Assembly: GCF_900102345.1 (NCBI RefSeq)
Contig: NZ_FNKB01000001.1
Span: 682,001-746,000 of the forward strand
Direction of reading: 5' to 3'
Origin: Leucobacter chromiiresistens
GTDB lineage: Bacteria > Actinomycetota > Actinomycetes > Actinomycetales > Microbacteriaceae
Length of the DNA stretch: 64,000 nucleotides
Position numbers and translations under genes: made by a program. The stretch's first letter is position 1. The number at the start of each line of letters is the position of its first letter. The notes under the pieces were generated by a model that was not told the DNA's origin, did no database searches, and was given only the letters and a program-made list of their open reading frames with translations. Shown here one piece after another: positions 25,221 to 33,236 of this stretch.

Positions 25221-25844
25221 ATGGCACCGCACGTCGAGGGCGCTGGGACGAAGCAGCAGCGCGGCATCGAGACGCGCATGGCGCTGCTCGAGGCGTCGGG
25301 GCGGGTCTTCTCGAGACTTTCGTACGACCAGGCGAAGCTGAAAGACATCTCCGACGAGGCGGGGGCGAGCCAGGGCTCCATCTACTTCCACTTCGGCAAC
25401 AAGTACGACATCGCCGAGGCCGTGCTCGCGGTGCAGCAGGAGCGCATGCGGGCCGCGCTCGACGAGGAGCTCGCCGTGGGCCGCAACGGCTACGAGACCA
25501 TCGTCGTCATGCTGCGCCGGCTCGCCGATCTGATGGCGACCGACCGGCTCGTGCAGGCCGGGCTGCAGCTCGTCGACTCCCTGCCGGAGGCGCTGCGGGA
25601 TCACGGCCACAACTCCTACGTCACGTGGCAGGCCAACGGGGCGATGCTGATCGAGCGGGGCGTCGCCGACGGGTCGATCACGTCGACCGAGTCGCCGCGG
25701 CTGCTCGCGGAGGTCATCAACGAGCTCTACGTGGGCGCGCAGATGATGGCGGGCATGGCGGATCGCTGGGGGTCGCTGCCCGACCGCGTCGACCGCTTCC
25801 TCCCCTTCGTGCGGCTGCTCCTGCGCCCCGAATCCGCGCGCTGA
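25221..25844 (+). CDS. TetR family regulator, gamma-butyrolactone receptor-like
   Basis: A 207-residue TetR protein; ATG 25221 has GGGGGAG directly upstream. The HTH region (KLKDISDEAGASQGSIYFHFGNKYDIAEAVL) is close to that of ScbR/ArpA-type butyrolactone receptors, in particular the IYFHFxxK block. It is divergent from the zinc dehydrogenase operon and probably represses it. No AfsA-type synthase is in the window, so a signalling role cannot be claimed. A clear palindromic operator was not found in the intergenic region. Confidence 0.88.
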   Translation: MAPHVEGAGTKQQRGIETRMALLEASGRVFSRLSYDQAKLKDISDEAGASQGSIYFHFGNKYDIAEAVLAVQQERMRAALDEELAVGRNGYETIVVMLRRLADLMATDRLVQAGLQLVDSLPEALRDHGHNSYVTWQANGAMLIERGVADGSITSTESPRLLAEVINELYVGAQMMAGMADRWGSLPDRVDRFLPFVRLLLRPESAR

Positions 25845-25869
25845 CCCCGCGCGCGAGGCCGGGCGAGGC

Positions 25870-27054
25870 TCACTCGGCGAGACAGGCGCCGGTCGGCACG
25901 GGCGTCTGCGCCGTGTCGAGGGTCGCGAGCACGGGGAGCAGTTCGGCGAGCGTCATCGCGTAGCCGACGTTCGCCCGCTCCGTGTCGCGCGCGAAGATCA
26001 CGCCGGCGACGCCGCCCTCGGCCGTCAGCAGCGGACCGCCGGAGTTGCCGGGCCGCACGTCGGCGGAGAGCACGTGCACCGACCGCGGCGCCGTCGCAGA
26101 CCCGTAGATGTCGGAGATCGGCACGTCGCGCGTGGCGAGCACACCCGCCGCCACCGTGGTGAAGGGGCCGCCGTACGGGTATCCCTGCACCGCGCCGGCG
26201 CCGCCCGCGACGAGCGAATCGTCGAGGGGGAGCGGGTTCGCATCCACGTCGGCGGCGATGACGGCGAGGTCGTCGACGGGATCGAAGTACACGACCGTGC
26301 CGTCGCGGGCGGGCTCCCCGGGCAGCTCCACGAGCGGCCGTTCGATGCCGGCGACGACGTGGGCGTTCGTGACGATGCGATCCTCGGCCACGACGAAGCC
26401 GGTGCCGGTCGGCATCGTGCCGCAGCCGTACGCGAGCCCCGAGATGCGCGCCACCGACGCCGCCGCCGAGGCCAGCGCGGGATCATCGGTGTCGATCGCC
26501 GCGGCGGGCGTCTCCGTGCCGAGATCGGAGTCGAGCAGCGCGTCGACGGTCGGGATCACGGTGTCGCCGAGCACCGTCGCGTGCAGGCGGGCGGCCGCGT
26601 CGGTGAGCGGTTTCGGCGTCCACTGCTGCAGGGTGCGCAGCACCGAGGACGAGGCGACGGCCGACGAGACGAGGGGCACGCCCGACGAGGCGATGGCGGC
26701 GCCGATGAGGGAGACCGCCGTCACCGAGGCCACGAGACCGAGCGCTCCGCCCAGCAGGCGCTCGATGGCGCGGAGCTTGAGGCGATCCGCCCCGCGGCGC
26801 AGAAACCTGCCGATGATCGAACCGAGCCACGCTCCGAGGGCGAGCAGCAGGATCGCCGACCCGACCACCGCGGCGCTGCGCGCCCCGTTCTCGGGCAGTT
26901 CGCGGGCGACGAGCGGCAGCAGCCACGGCGATACGGCCGCGCCGACGACGAGGCCCGCGAGCGCTCCGAGCACGGAGAAGAACCCCGAGCGCACGCCGGC
27001 GAACGCGGCCACGATGAGTACGACCACGATGATGATGTCGACGATCGGCAGCAC
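25870..27054 (-). CDS. marP: MarP-like membrane-anchored serine protease
   Basis: About 394 residues from GTG 27054 (AAGGGGA upstream; GTG 27093 is the alternative). Four N-terminal membrane helices of the CvpA-like type cover about residues 3-130. They are followed by a chymotrypsin-like domain facing outwards: His in VTNAHVV, Asp in PVDDLAVI and Ser in RPGNSGGPL. A Cys in YGCGTM and one near the C-terminus (TGACLAE) may form the disulfide that activates the mycobacterial enzyme. MarP is needed for acid resistance in mycobacteria. Confidence 0.92.
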   Translation of the reverse strand: MLPIVDIIIVVVLIVAAFAGVRSGFFSVLGALAGLVVGAAVSPWLLPLVARELPENGARSAAVVGSAILLLALGAWLGSIIGRFLRRGADRLKLRAIERLLGGALGLVASVTAVSLIGAAIASSGVPLVSSAVASSSVLRTLQQWTPKPLTDAAARLHATVLGDTVIPTVDALLDSDLGTETPAAAIDTDDPALASAAASVARISGLAYGCGTMPTGTGFVVAEDRIVTNAHVVAGIERPLVELPGEPARDGTVVYFDPVDDLAVIAADVDANPLPLDDSLVAGGAGAVQGYPYGGPFTTVAAGVLATRDVPISDIYGSATAPRSVHVLSADVRPGNSGGPLLTAEGGVAGVIFARDTERANVGYAMTLAELLPVLATLDTAQTPVPTGACLAE

Positions 27055-27108
27055 CCGGTCCCGTCCCCTTCCGCGCGCGGGCCGCGTGCCCACTGCGTCT
27101 CGGGAACA

Positions 27109-27798
27109 CTACTGAGCGGGGCTGGGAGCCCTCCGCAGGATCGCTGTGCGCGCCCGCACTCGGCTGAGCGCCCAGACCAGTGCGCCGCTCGCCAGGAGTG
27201 CGGCCAGGAGCGCACCGCTCGTCGCGAGCAGCGCAGCCGCGCCGCGCTCGGGCAGGAGGAAGCCGTACGGCACCCATCCGTCGGTGGCTCCGCGCACGAG
27301 CACGACCGCGAGCCAGACGAGCGGGTACGGCAGCACGACCCAGAGCCTGCGCCAGGGGAGCGGTGGCCGATCGTGGACGCAGACCCAGTCGAGCAGGAGC
27401 AGTGCGGGGAATGCGGCGTGCAGCGTCGCACTGATCCAGGGCGCCGCCGAGCCGGTGCCGGGCACGACGGCGTTGTAGACGACCGCCACGATCAGCATGC
27501 ATGCGAGCGCGGTGCCGCGGCCGAGCGGAAGCCACCGCGGCGCGGAGCTCCGCCGCATTCCGATGCACCCGGCCGCGATGAGGAGGGCGGCCGACAGTGC
27601 GCTCGTGAGGTTCGTGAAGTAGCCGAAGAAGTCGAACGCGGGGCCGCCGCCCGCCTGGACGTAGGCGACGATGAGCGTGACGACGACGGCGGTGCCAACG
27701 AGGACGCGCGCCCCCGCGACCGCGATCGGGGCGGCGCTCGCCGCAACCCGTTCCGACTCGCTCCGGCCGGCCGCCGTGCGGGTCACCGCTTCGGCCAT
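27109..27798 (-). CDS. Pr6Pr family integral membrane protein
   Basis: A 229-residue protein with six predicted membrane helices. ATG 27798 lies 15 nt inside the end of the upstream ATPase gene. The segment FFGYFTNLTSALSA and the LLLDWVCVHDRPPLPWR loop are characteristic of this actinobacterial membrane family. Function is not known. The frame is open for another 2.5 kb upstream, but that is a shadow of the genes on the same strand in another frame. It may be co-transcribed with the ATPase gene. Confidence 0.8.
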   Translation of the reverse strand: MAEAVTRTAAGRSESERVAASAAPIAVAGARVLVGTAVVVTLIVAYVQAGGGPAFDFFGYFTNLTSALSAALLIAAGCIGMRRSSAPRWLPLGRGTALACMLIVAVVYNAVVPGTGSAAPWISATLHAAFPALLLLDWVCVHDRPPLPWRRLWVVLPYPLVWLAVVLVRGATDGWVPYGFLLPERGAAALLATSGALLAALLASGALVWALSRVRARTAILRRAPSPAQ

Positions 27799-28928
27799 TC
27801 CCAGCGCGGCACGTCGAGCAGGCCCTGTCCCGCGACCTCCGTGCCGAGACCCTCGGAGACCAGCTCGATCGACGAGCCCGCGCCCTCGAGCGCCCGGCGG
27901 AGCACGCTCGAGTGTGTGACGACGATGACCTGGGTGCGCTTCGCCGCGGTCGCGATGAGCGACGCGAGCGGCAGGATCAGGCTCTCGTGCAGCGAGGCCT
28001 CCGGCTCGTTGACGACGATCAGCGGGGGCGGGTCGGAGGGGAGGAGGGCCGCGCAGAGCAGGAGGTAGCGCAGCGTGCCGTCCGAGAGCTCGGCGGTCGA
28101 GAGCGGGCGAAGGAGGCCCGGCTGGCTGAGCATGAGTCGGAATACGCCCGCCGAGACGTCGATCGACACCTGCGAGCCCGGGAAGGCGTCGCCGACCGCC
28201 GCGGCGAGGTCGCGATGCTGATCCGCCTCGATCGCCGTCGCCCAGACGGCTGCGAGGTCGGCGCCGTCGTCGCTGAGCCACCGCGTTCGGGTGCCGACCT
28301 GCGGAGCCCGGGAGGGGGCCTCGCGGTCGGTGCGGAAGTGATCGTAGAACCGCCACTGCGCCATGCGGTGACGCAGGCGCAGGGTGTCGGGGAGGGCTGC
28401 GGCGTCTTCGAGGTCGAGCAGCACGCTCTGACCCGGGCCGAGCGTCTGCGCCAGCATTCGCCACTCCGGGTCTCGCACGCGCACCGACGACCGGGTGCGA
28501 TCCACGATGACGGACGCCGGGCGGGCGAACGGCCCCACGAAGACCTGCTCGCGCTTCACCTCGGGATCCTGCACGAAAAAGCTGCGCCCCGTGTCGACCT
28601 GCGGGAGGCCGAGGTCGGTGAGGTAGCCGAACTCCTCCGAGCTGAACCCGAGGCGCAGCGAGACGGGGTGCTGGGAGCCGCCGACCGACACCGGCCCAGC
28701 CGTGCGCCGGGCCACCTTCGGGCCGGCCCAGAGGGCGCTCGCCAACCCGCCCTCCCGCGCGATCGAGCCGATGATGCGCCCCTCCCCGGCGGCGGCGAGC
28801 AGCCGCATCGCGCGGTAGAGGTTCGACTTGCCCGTGCCGTTCGCCCCCGACACCACGGTGAGCCGATCGAGCGGCACGATGAGGTCGACGAGCGATCGGT
28901 ACCCCGATACGGCGAACGTGGTGAGCAT
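27783..28928 (-). CDS. AAA family ATPase (predicted, RecF/AAA_21-like)
   Basis: A 381-residue ATPase with Walker A GANGTGKSN near residues 28-36, an ABC-like signature region (AELSDGTLRYLLL) and Walker B PLIVVNEPEASLH, followed by VIVVTHSS. The middle contains a specific insert of about 150 residues. Such SMC/RecF-like ATPases are found alone or next to nucleases; no nuclease is adjacent here. It follows the type VII-associated genes by 63 nt on the same strand, so read-through is possible, but no functional link is shown. Confidence 0.88.
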   Translation of the reverse strand: MLTTFAVSGYRSLVDLIVPLDRLTVVSGANGTGKSNLYRAMRLLAAAGEGRIIGSIAREGGLASALWAGPKVARRTAGPVSVGGSQHPVSLRLGFSSEEFGYLTDLGLPQVDTGRSFFVQDPEVKREQVFVGPFARPASVIVDRTRSSVRVRDPEWRMLAQTLGPGQSVLLDLEDAAALPDTLRLRHRMAQWRFYDHFRTDREAPSRAPQVGTRTRWLSDDGADLAAVWATAIEADQHRDLAAAVGDAFPGSQVSIDVSAGVFRLMLSQPGLLRPLSTAELSDGTLRYLLLCAALLPSDPPPLIVVNEPEASLHESLILPLASLIATAAKRTQVIVVTHSSVLRRALEGAGSSIELVSEGLGTEVAGQGLLDVPRWEWPKR

Positions 28929-28991
28929 GGCTGCATTCTCGCAGCGGCCGCCGACAATCGCCGGGGCGACCCGCGCCCCTTCGACGGGGCG

Positions 28992-30353
28992 TCAGGGGTG
29001 CGGTGCGCGGCTGCCGGCCCGCGACGCCCGTGCGGGCGGCGTCTCGTACTCCTCGTCCTCGAGCCGTGGCGCGACATAGCGCCCGAACCGTGTGGTCGGC
29101 TTCGCCTTCTCGGATGCTCCGCCGGAGCCGCCCCCCATCATGACGCCGCCGGGGCGCAGGCCCCGTCCGGTCGTACCCCCTCCCGACCCGGCGCTCGACG
29201 GGCGCCCGGTCCCATTGCCGGCGGTAGCCGAAGCGGTTCCGCGAGGGCCGCCGCCGGCCGCGCCAGGGGCACCCGTGCCGGCTGCGCCCGGAATCGCAGC
29301 GAGAGCCCCGCCGACACCGCTCCCGCCCCCGATGCCCGCCGCTCGCGCGGCGGCCGCGAGTCCGGCCGCCGTCGGCGCGGTGCTCCCGGGCCCGCCGCGC
29401 AGCGTGGAGCCGTCGAGCGTGCTGTCGACGCTCGGGCCGGAGCCGGGGTGCACCGGCGCGACGCCTGCGGGGCCGGTATCGCCGGGGTGTGCACGCCCGA
29501 CGCCCTCCCCGGGCCGGCCGGGGCGTGGTGCGGGATCTCCGGGCGAGATCGCATTCGGATCGCTGATCGCGTGCGGGCTTCTCGGAGCAGGCGTCTCGCC
29601 CGGGTGCCCCGGCACCGGGGATCCATCGCTCGGCGGGGGAGTCGTCGCCGCCTGATGTGCGGCGGGCTGCGATGCGGGTGTCGGGCCGCCGGCGCTCGAG
29701 CCGATGCTTCCGGCGCCGGAGGGCTGCTCGGCGCCCCGGCTGCCACCGCCGCTGCGCGGACCGCCGTCTTCTGCGCCGCCGCGGCCCCCGCCGCCGCGAC
29801 TCGTGCCCGCGGCGTCGACCCGGGCGAACCCGGTCTCGATGCGGGCTTGCACAGATCGACTGTGGGCCTCGATCATCAAGATGATCTCGCGCCTGGCTTC
29901 CTGAGCAGCCTGTTCGCGCGCGTCCGCGAAGTGCGCGTTGAGCTGCTCCAACCCCCTCGGACCCGCGGCCACCGCGGAGACGCCGTATGCGGTCAGCACG
30001 TCGTACCGGCCCTGCGAGAACGCGTCCCAGACGGCCAGCGGAAGATCCCCCGAGGGGAGCGCGTCGAGCAGCTCGTTGGCGCGGTGCGGAATATCGATGT
30101 TCGCGGTGGTGAGGAGTCGGGATACGGAGTTCACCCACTCGTTCGCGTTTCCATGGTTCTCGAAGGCTGCGTGCAGGTGCGCCGCCGCCGTGCTCGCCGC
30201 CGCACCCGTCCACGCACCGCTGCGGATCTCGGTCTCCAGTCGCCGGATGCGGGCGCCGATCATCGCGAGCGCGCCGGCCATCGGTTTCAGCGCGGGCAGC
30301 GCCCACCCGCTGCTCGATGCGATCTCCTCGAGTTGCCGTTCGGCTTCGCTCAT
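28992..30353 (-). CDS. type VII secretion-associated WXG/PPE-like protein with long low-complexity tail
   Basis: A 453-residue protein. The N-terminal 170 residues are helical and contain a WxG turn (SGAWTGAAAS, residues about 45-54), as in WXG100/PPE-like secretion substrates. Residues about 175-390 are Gly/Pro/Ala/Ser-rich and look disordered. The C-terminus has GRGLRPGGVMMGGGSGG and then FGRYVAPRLEDEEYETPPA, a pattern seen in actinobacterial type VII-linked proteins. ATG 30353 overlaps the mycosin stop. It is likely secreted or forms part of a secretion complex; no toxin domain is seen. Confidence 0.75.
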   Translation of the reverse strand: MSEAERQLEEIASSSGWALPALKPMAGALAMIGARIRRLETEIRSGAWTGAAASTAAAHLHAAFENHGNANEWVNSVSRLLTTANIDIPHRANELLDALPSGDLPLAVWDAFSQGRYDVLTAYGVSAVAAGPRGLEQLNAHFADAREQAAQEARREIILMIEAHSRSVQARIETGFARVDAAGTSRGGGGRGGAEDGGPRSGGGSRGAEQPSGAGSIGSSAGGPTPASQPAAHQAATTPPPSDGSPVPGHPGETPAPRSPHAISDPNAISPGDPAPRPGRPGEGVGRAHPGDTGPAGVAPVHPGSGPSVDSTLDGSTLRGGPGSTAPTAAGLAAAARAAGIGGGSGVGGALAAIPGAAGTGAPGAAGGGPRGTASATAGNGTGRPSSAGSGGGTTGRGLRPGGVMMGGGSGGASEKAKPTTRFGRYVAPRLEDEEYETPPARASRAGSRAPHP

Positions 30354-31903
30354 GACGCCTCACCCCGCTCCTCCGAGCGCCCTCGCGATCGTGCGCGCCG
30401 TGCCGCTGATCTCCAGACGATGACGCCGGCCGCCGCCAGACCTACGAGCGACACAGCGCCGACGGCGACCGGTGTCCACAGAGGCGACGAAGCGGTCGAC
30501 GGCTCGCGCCCGGTCTGCGCCTCGGCGCCGGCATCGGTCGGGGGTTTCGAATACGGGGTCTCGATCGGTTCGTCCAACGTCGTGATCGGCTCCCCGTCGA
30601 CGTACACCGCACGGTACTTCTCGAGGCCCTCGGGAAACGGGCCGGTCGTCCAGTGGCACCTGGGAAGCCCGTTCGACTCGTCGATGTGCCCTTCGGTGCC
30701 TTCGGCGTCGACGCATCGCGGATCCTCGAGACTCGTCACCCACTGGGGGTTCTCATCGGGGAAGTCTCGCGGCTCGGCCGCGAGCAGTTCGGGCACGTTC
30801 AGGTACCCGGCTCCGAGGCGGTCCTGCGCCCACTCGATGTCGTGCACCCCGCCGGTACCCGTCGTGCGCAGCACGGCCTGCATCACCTGGAACGGCGTGG
30901 CCTCGGGATGCTGCTCCAGAGCGAGCGCCACCGCCGCAGCGGTGATGGGCGTCGCGTACGATGTGCCCGCGATGAGCGTCGGCCCCCACCCGTCGGCGGC
31001 GCCCACGCCGAGCAGCTGGTCGCCGGGCGCCGCGACGGCGATGTTGTTGCTCAGCATGCCCGACGACTTGCCGGTCTCCCGGTCCGTCAGCAGCCGGCCA
31101 TCGCGCTCGATCGCGTTCACCGGGAACAGGCCGTTCGTTCCGATCGGACCGGCCGGCAGCATCAGCTCCCGGAGCGGGTTCAGCACGCCGAACACGATCG
31201 GCACCTCCGCGATCATCGACTCGAACGCGACCTGCTCCCAGTTGGCCGACGATCCGCTGAGCACCGACATGGATATGACATCGGCGCCGTCGCGGATCGC
31301 GGCGCGGGCGGCGAGCGACGTCAGGTCGCCCAGTCCCTGTATATTCTCCTCCACCTCGCCGGCGAACCAGGAGATGTCGCGGGTGAGATCGATGCCGTCT
31401 GCCTCCACGGTCGGATCCTGCAGTGCGCAGTGCTCCGGATCGGCCGCATCGAGGGAGCCGACGCCGTAGAACCAGACCTCGGCGTCCGGTGCCACGCCCC
31501 GCGCGCCGGGGCCGCCGTCGCCCGCCTGGCCGGTGCCCACCAGCATCGACACGACGTTCGTGCCGTGGGCGGCGAGCGCGGGGTCGTCGCTCACGATCTG
31601 CCTCGGCGCCCCCGTCTCCGGGTCTGCGCAGGTGGATCCGCGCACCTGCACGTCGGCGCCCTGCAGCTCCGGCACGTCGGGGTTGATGAACGTATCGATG
31701 ACGGCGATCGTCACGCCCTCCCCGGTCGCGCCCTCCGCCTGCACCGCGTCGAGGCCCAGCATGTCGACGTGCCAGAGCCCCTCGGCTCGCTCGTCAGCCC
31801 CCACCGTTTCCGCCGCCGCGGGCGTCACCGGCGCCAGGACCAGTGCCGCGGCAGCGGTCGCGATCACCGCGGCGCTCCATCGACTGCGCGATCTACTCCG
31901 CAC
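30350..31903 (-). CDS. mycP: type VII secretion-associated subtilisin-like protease (mycosin)
   Basis: About 517 residues from GTG 31903, preceded by GGGGGG at about 7 nt; ATG 31948 would add 15 residues but has no ribosome site. A signal peptide (basic, then VIATAAAALVLAPVTPAAA) leads into an S8 domain: Asp in IAVIDTF, His in AAHGTNV, oxyanion Asn in VFGVLNP and Ser in AGTSYATP. A C-terminal membrane helix (VAVGAVSLVGLAAAGVIVW) and basic tail give the usual mycosin anchor. Mycosins are part of ESX/type VII systems. No EccB, EccC, EccD or EccE gene is nearby. The start overlaps the upstream gene by 11 nt. Confidence 0.92.
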   Translation of the reverse strand: MRSRSRSRWSAAVIATAAAALVLAPVTPAAAETVGADERAEGLWHVDMLGLDAVQAEGATGEGVTIAVIDTFINPDVPELQGADVQVRGSTCADPETGAPRQIVSDDPALAAHGTNVVSMLVGTGQAGDGGPGARGVAPDAEVWFYGVGSLDAADPEHCALQDPTVEADGIDLTRDISWFAGEVEENIQGLGDLTSLAARAAIRDGADVISMSVLSGSSANWEQVAFESMIAEVPIVFGVLNPLRELMLPAGPIGTNGLFPVNAIERDGRLLTDRETGKSSGMLSNNIAVAAPGDQLLGVGAADGWGPTLIAGTSYATPITAAAVALALEQHPEATPFQVMQAVLRTTGTGGVHDIEWAQDRLGAGYLNVPELLAAEPRDFPDENPQWVTSLEDPRCVDAEGTEGHIDESNGLPRCHWTTGPFPEGLEKYRAVYVDGEPITTLDEPIETPYSKPPTDAGAEAQTGREPSTASSPLWTPVAVGAVSLVGLAAAGVIVWRSAARRARSRGRSEERGEAS

Positions 31904-32288
31904 CGGGCACCCCCCGGCTCTGACGCGCGGCCGCAGGCCCTGTGCCATCTGCGCCACCGGTGACGCCCGCGTCATCGACGCCCGCCTCGAAGCGCGCCAG
32001 TGTCGCGCGCAGCTCGTCGGCGATCGTCGCCTCCGTCTCCTGCTGATCGGCGACCGCGGCGGCGGCGGTGCGCTCCAGAGCCTGCAGGTCGCGATCCAGG
32101 TCCATGATGACGCTATGCATGCGGCCGGCGCCGGCTGCCAAGTCGTTGGCGATGTGCTGCCCCAGTCCATTGCCGGGGCCGGTCACGGCCTGCATCTCGT
32201 CGACGCGGGGGTACTGCGTCTCCGTGTTCCGAATGAGTGCCAGCTGATCTGCGAAGCCGCTCTCCATACTGATGCGCTGTTCGCCCAT
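31893..32288 (-). CDS. small helical type VII-associated protein
   Basis: A 131-residue protein, first gene of the mini-operon. The body (residues 8-100) is predicted as two or more amphipathic helices with an ESX-like size, but there is no WxG turn. The C-terminal 30 residues are Gly/Ala/Asp-rich. ATG 32288 has GAGG 8 nt upstream; ATG 32267 has none. Its overlap with the mycosin start and its helical fold suggest a secreted substrate or partner of the WXG/PPE-like protein two genes downstream. This is inference from context. Confidence 0.7.
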   Translation of the reverse strand: MGEQRISMESGFADQLALIRNTETQYPRVDEMQAVTGPGNGLGQHIANDLAAGAGRMHSVIMDLDRDLQALERTAAAAVADQQETEATIADELRATLARFEAGVDDAGVTGGADGTGPAAARQSRGVPGAE

Positions 32289-32425
32289 GGGTCGTCCTCG
32301 TACCTCTCTCGTGCGTCACTGCATCGAGCGTCGGCGTCGGGTGCGCAAGCGCACGACGCCAGCATCGATCTGTGCCATCGACGGTAGGTATGGACGCGGC
32401 AGCGCACCCGGTGCTCACGCGTTTT

Positions 32426-32496
32426 GCAGTATCCGATGCGGGCGAAGGCAGTATGTCGCCGGCGGGTTTGCAGTAGGAATCGTCGGAGATGCAGTG
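32426..32496. repeat. four GCAGTA/TACTGC elements spaced about 22 bp
   Basis: GCAGTA occurs at 32426, 32448 and 32470, and GCAGTG at 32491, that is at intervals of 22, 22 and 21 bp or two helical turns. The first and third are preceded by TTT. They lie 138-208 bp upstream of the type VII mini-operon start, on the same DNA face. They look like a phased protein-binding array. Confidence 0.5.
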
Positions 32497-32541
32497 CGTC
32501 CGACGCGCCCCGCCTGCGCTCGCGCCGCTGCGAAGCGGGCG

Positions 32542-33123
32542 TCAGGCGGCGCGGATGAGCGCGAGGGCCGTGTCGATGGCGGCGACCGCGCTCGCGCCGT
32601 CGATCCGGGCGAGGGCCAGCGCCGCGATGACCTGCCCGGTGCAGGCGTCGGCGAGGCGATCCGCATCCCGCTGCTCGAGGTGCGGCAGACGGGCCGCGAC
32701 GCCGCGACCGAGGGCTGAGCGGAGTTCGCTCCGGTAGGCGGCGACCGTCGCGGCGACCGCCGCGTCGTGCCCGATCGGGGAGCCCGCCGTGTTGATGAGG
32801 AGGCAGCCGCTGCGGGCGGAGTGCGACGCGGGATCGGCGAGTGCGGCGCGCAGCCCTTCGAGGTAGACGACGACCGCGTCGGGGGTGACCTCGTCGTCGT
32901 GCAGCGGGCGCACGCGCGGGCGGATCACCGTATCGAGGTACTGCTCGACGGCGGCGTCGAAGAGACCGCGCTTCGATCCGAAGCTGTTGTAGATGCTGGA
33001 TCGCCGCAGCCCCGTCGCCTGCTCGAGATCGGAGATCGCGGCGCCCTCGTAGCCGACGGACCAGAACACGTCCATCGCGGCACGCACGACGGCTCTGCGG
33101 TCGAAGCCAGCGGTGCGTGCCAT
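32542..33123 (-). CDS. TetR family regulator
   Basis: A 193-residue regulator from ATG 33123; the frame is open further but the upstream part crosses the operator. The HTH covers about residues 8-52 (ISDLEQATGLRRSSIYNSFGSKRGLFDAAV). The C-terminal half resembles TetR_C_16/AcrR-type domains with Cys-containing SGCLLINTA. It is divergent from an NADP-dependent oxidoreductase gene, and a double palindrome lies in the shared 113-bp region, so it very likely represses both. The inducer may be an electrophile or a quinone. Confidence 0.92.
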   Translation of the reverse strand: MARTAGFDRRAVVRAAMDVFWSVGYEGAAISDLEQATGLRRSSIYNSFGSKRGLFDAAVEQYLDTVIRPRVRPLHDDEVTPDAVVVYLEGLRAALADPASHSARSGCLLINTAGSPIGHDAAVAATVAAYRSELRSALGRGVAARLPHLEQRDADRLADACTGQVIAALALARIDGASAVAAIDTALALIRAA

Positions 33124-33137
33124 GGGAGCGCCTTTCG

Positions 33138-33175
33138 GGAATGGTCGTTCCAGTATATATTGGAACGACCGTTCC
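33138..33175. promoter_or_regulatory. double TetR operator
   Basis: Two 14-bp sites, GGAATGGTCGTTCC (33138-33151) and GGAACGACCGTTCC (33162-33175), flank an A/T-rich GTATATAT core. Together they also form a perfect 10-bp inverted repeat with 8-bp spacer (33143-33170). The position between TetR and the oxidoreductase fits control of both promoters. Confidence 0.75.
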
Positions 33176-33236
33176 GAATAGCCGAGGCACCGCCCGGCAC
33201 CCGAGGGCGCACCATCGCCCAACACCTGGAGGTATC

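Noticed and set aside
27799-30363. A very long minus-strand open frame upstream of the Pr6Pr-like gene
   Set aside because: It runs out of frame through the ATPase and WXG/PPE-like genes; its sequence is Arg/Gly/Ala-rich without domains, typical of a high-GC shadow frame. Only the last 229 residues are a real gene.
31904-32170. N-terminal extension of the mycosin gene
   Set aside because: The extra residues overlap the upstream helical-protein gene and would bury the signal peptide; GTG 31903 has a ribosome site and places the signal peptide at the N-terminus.
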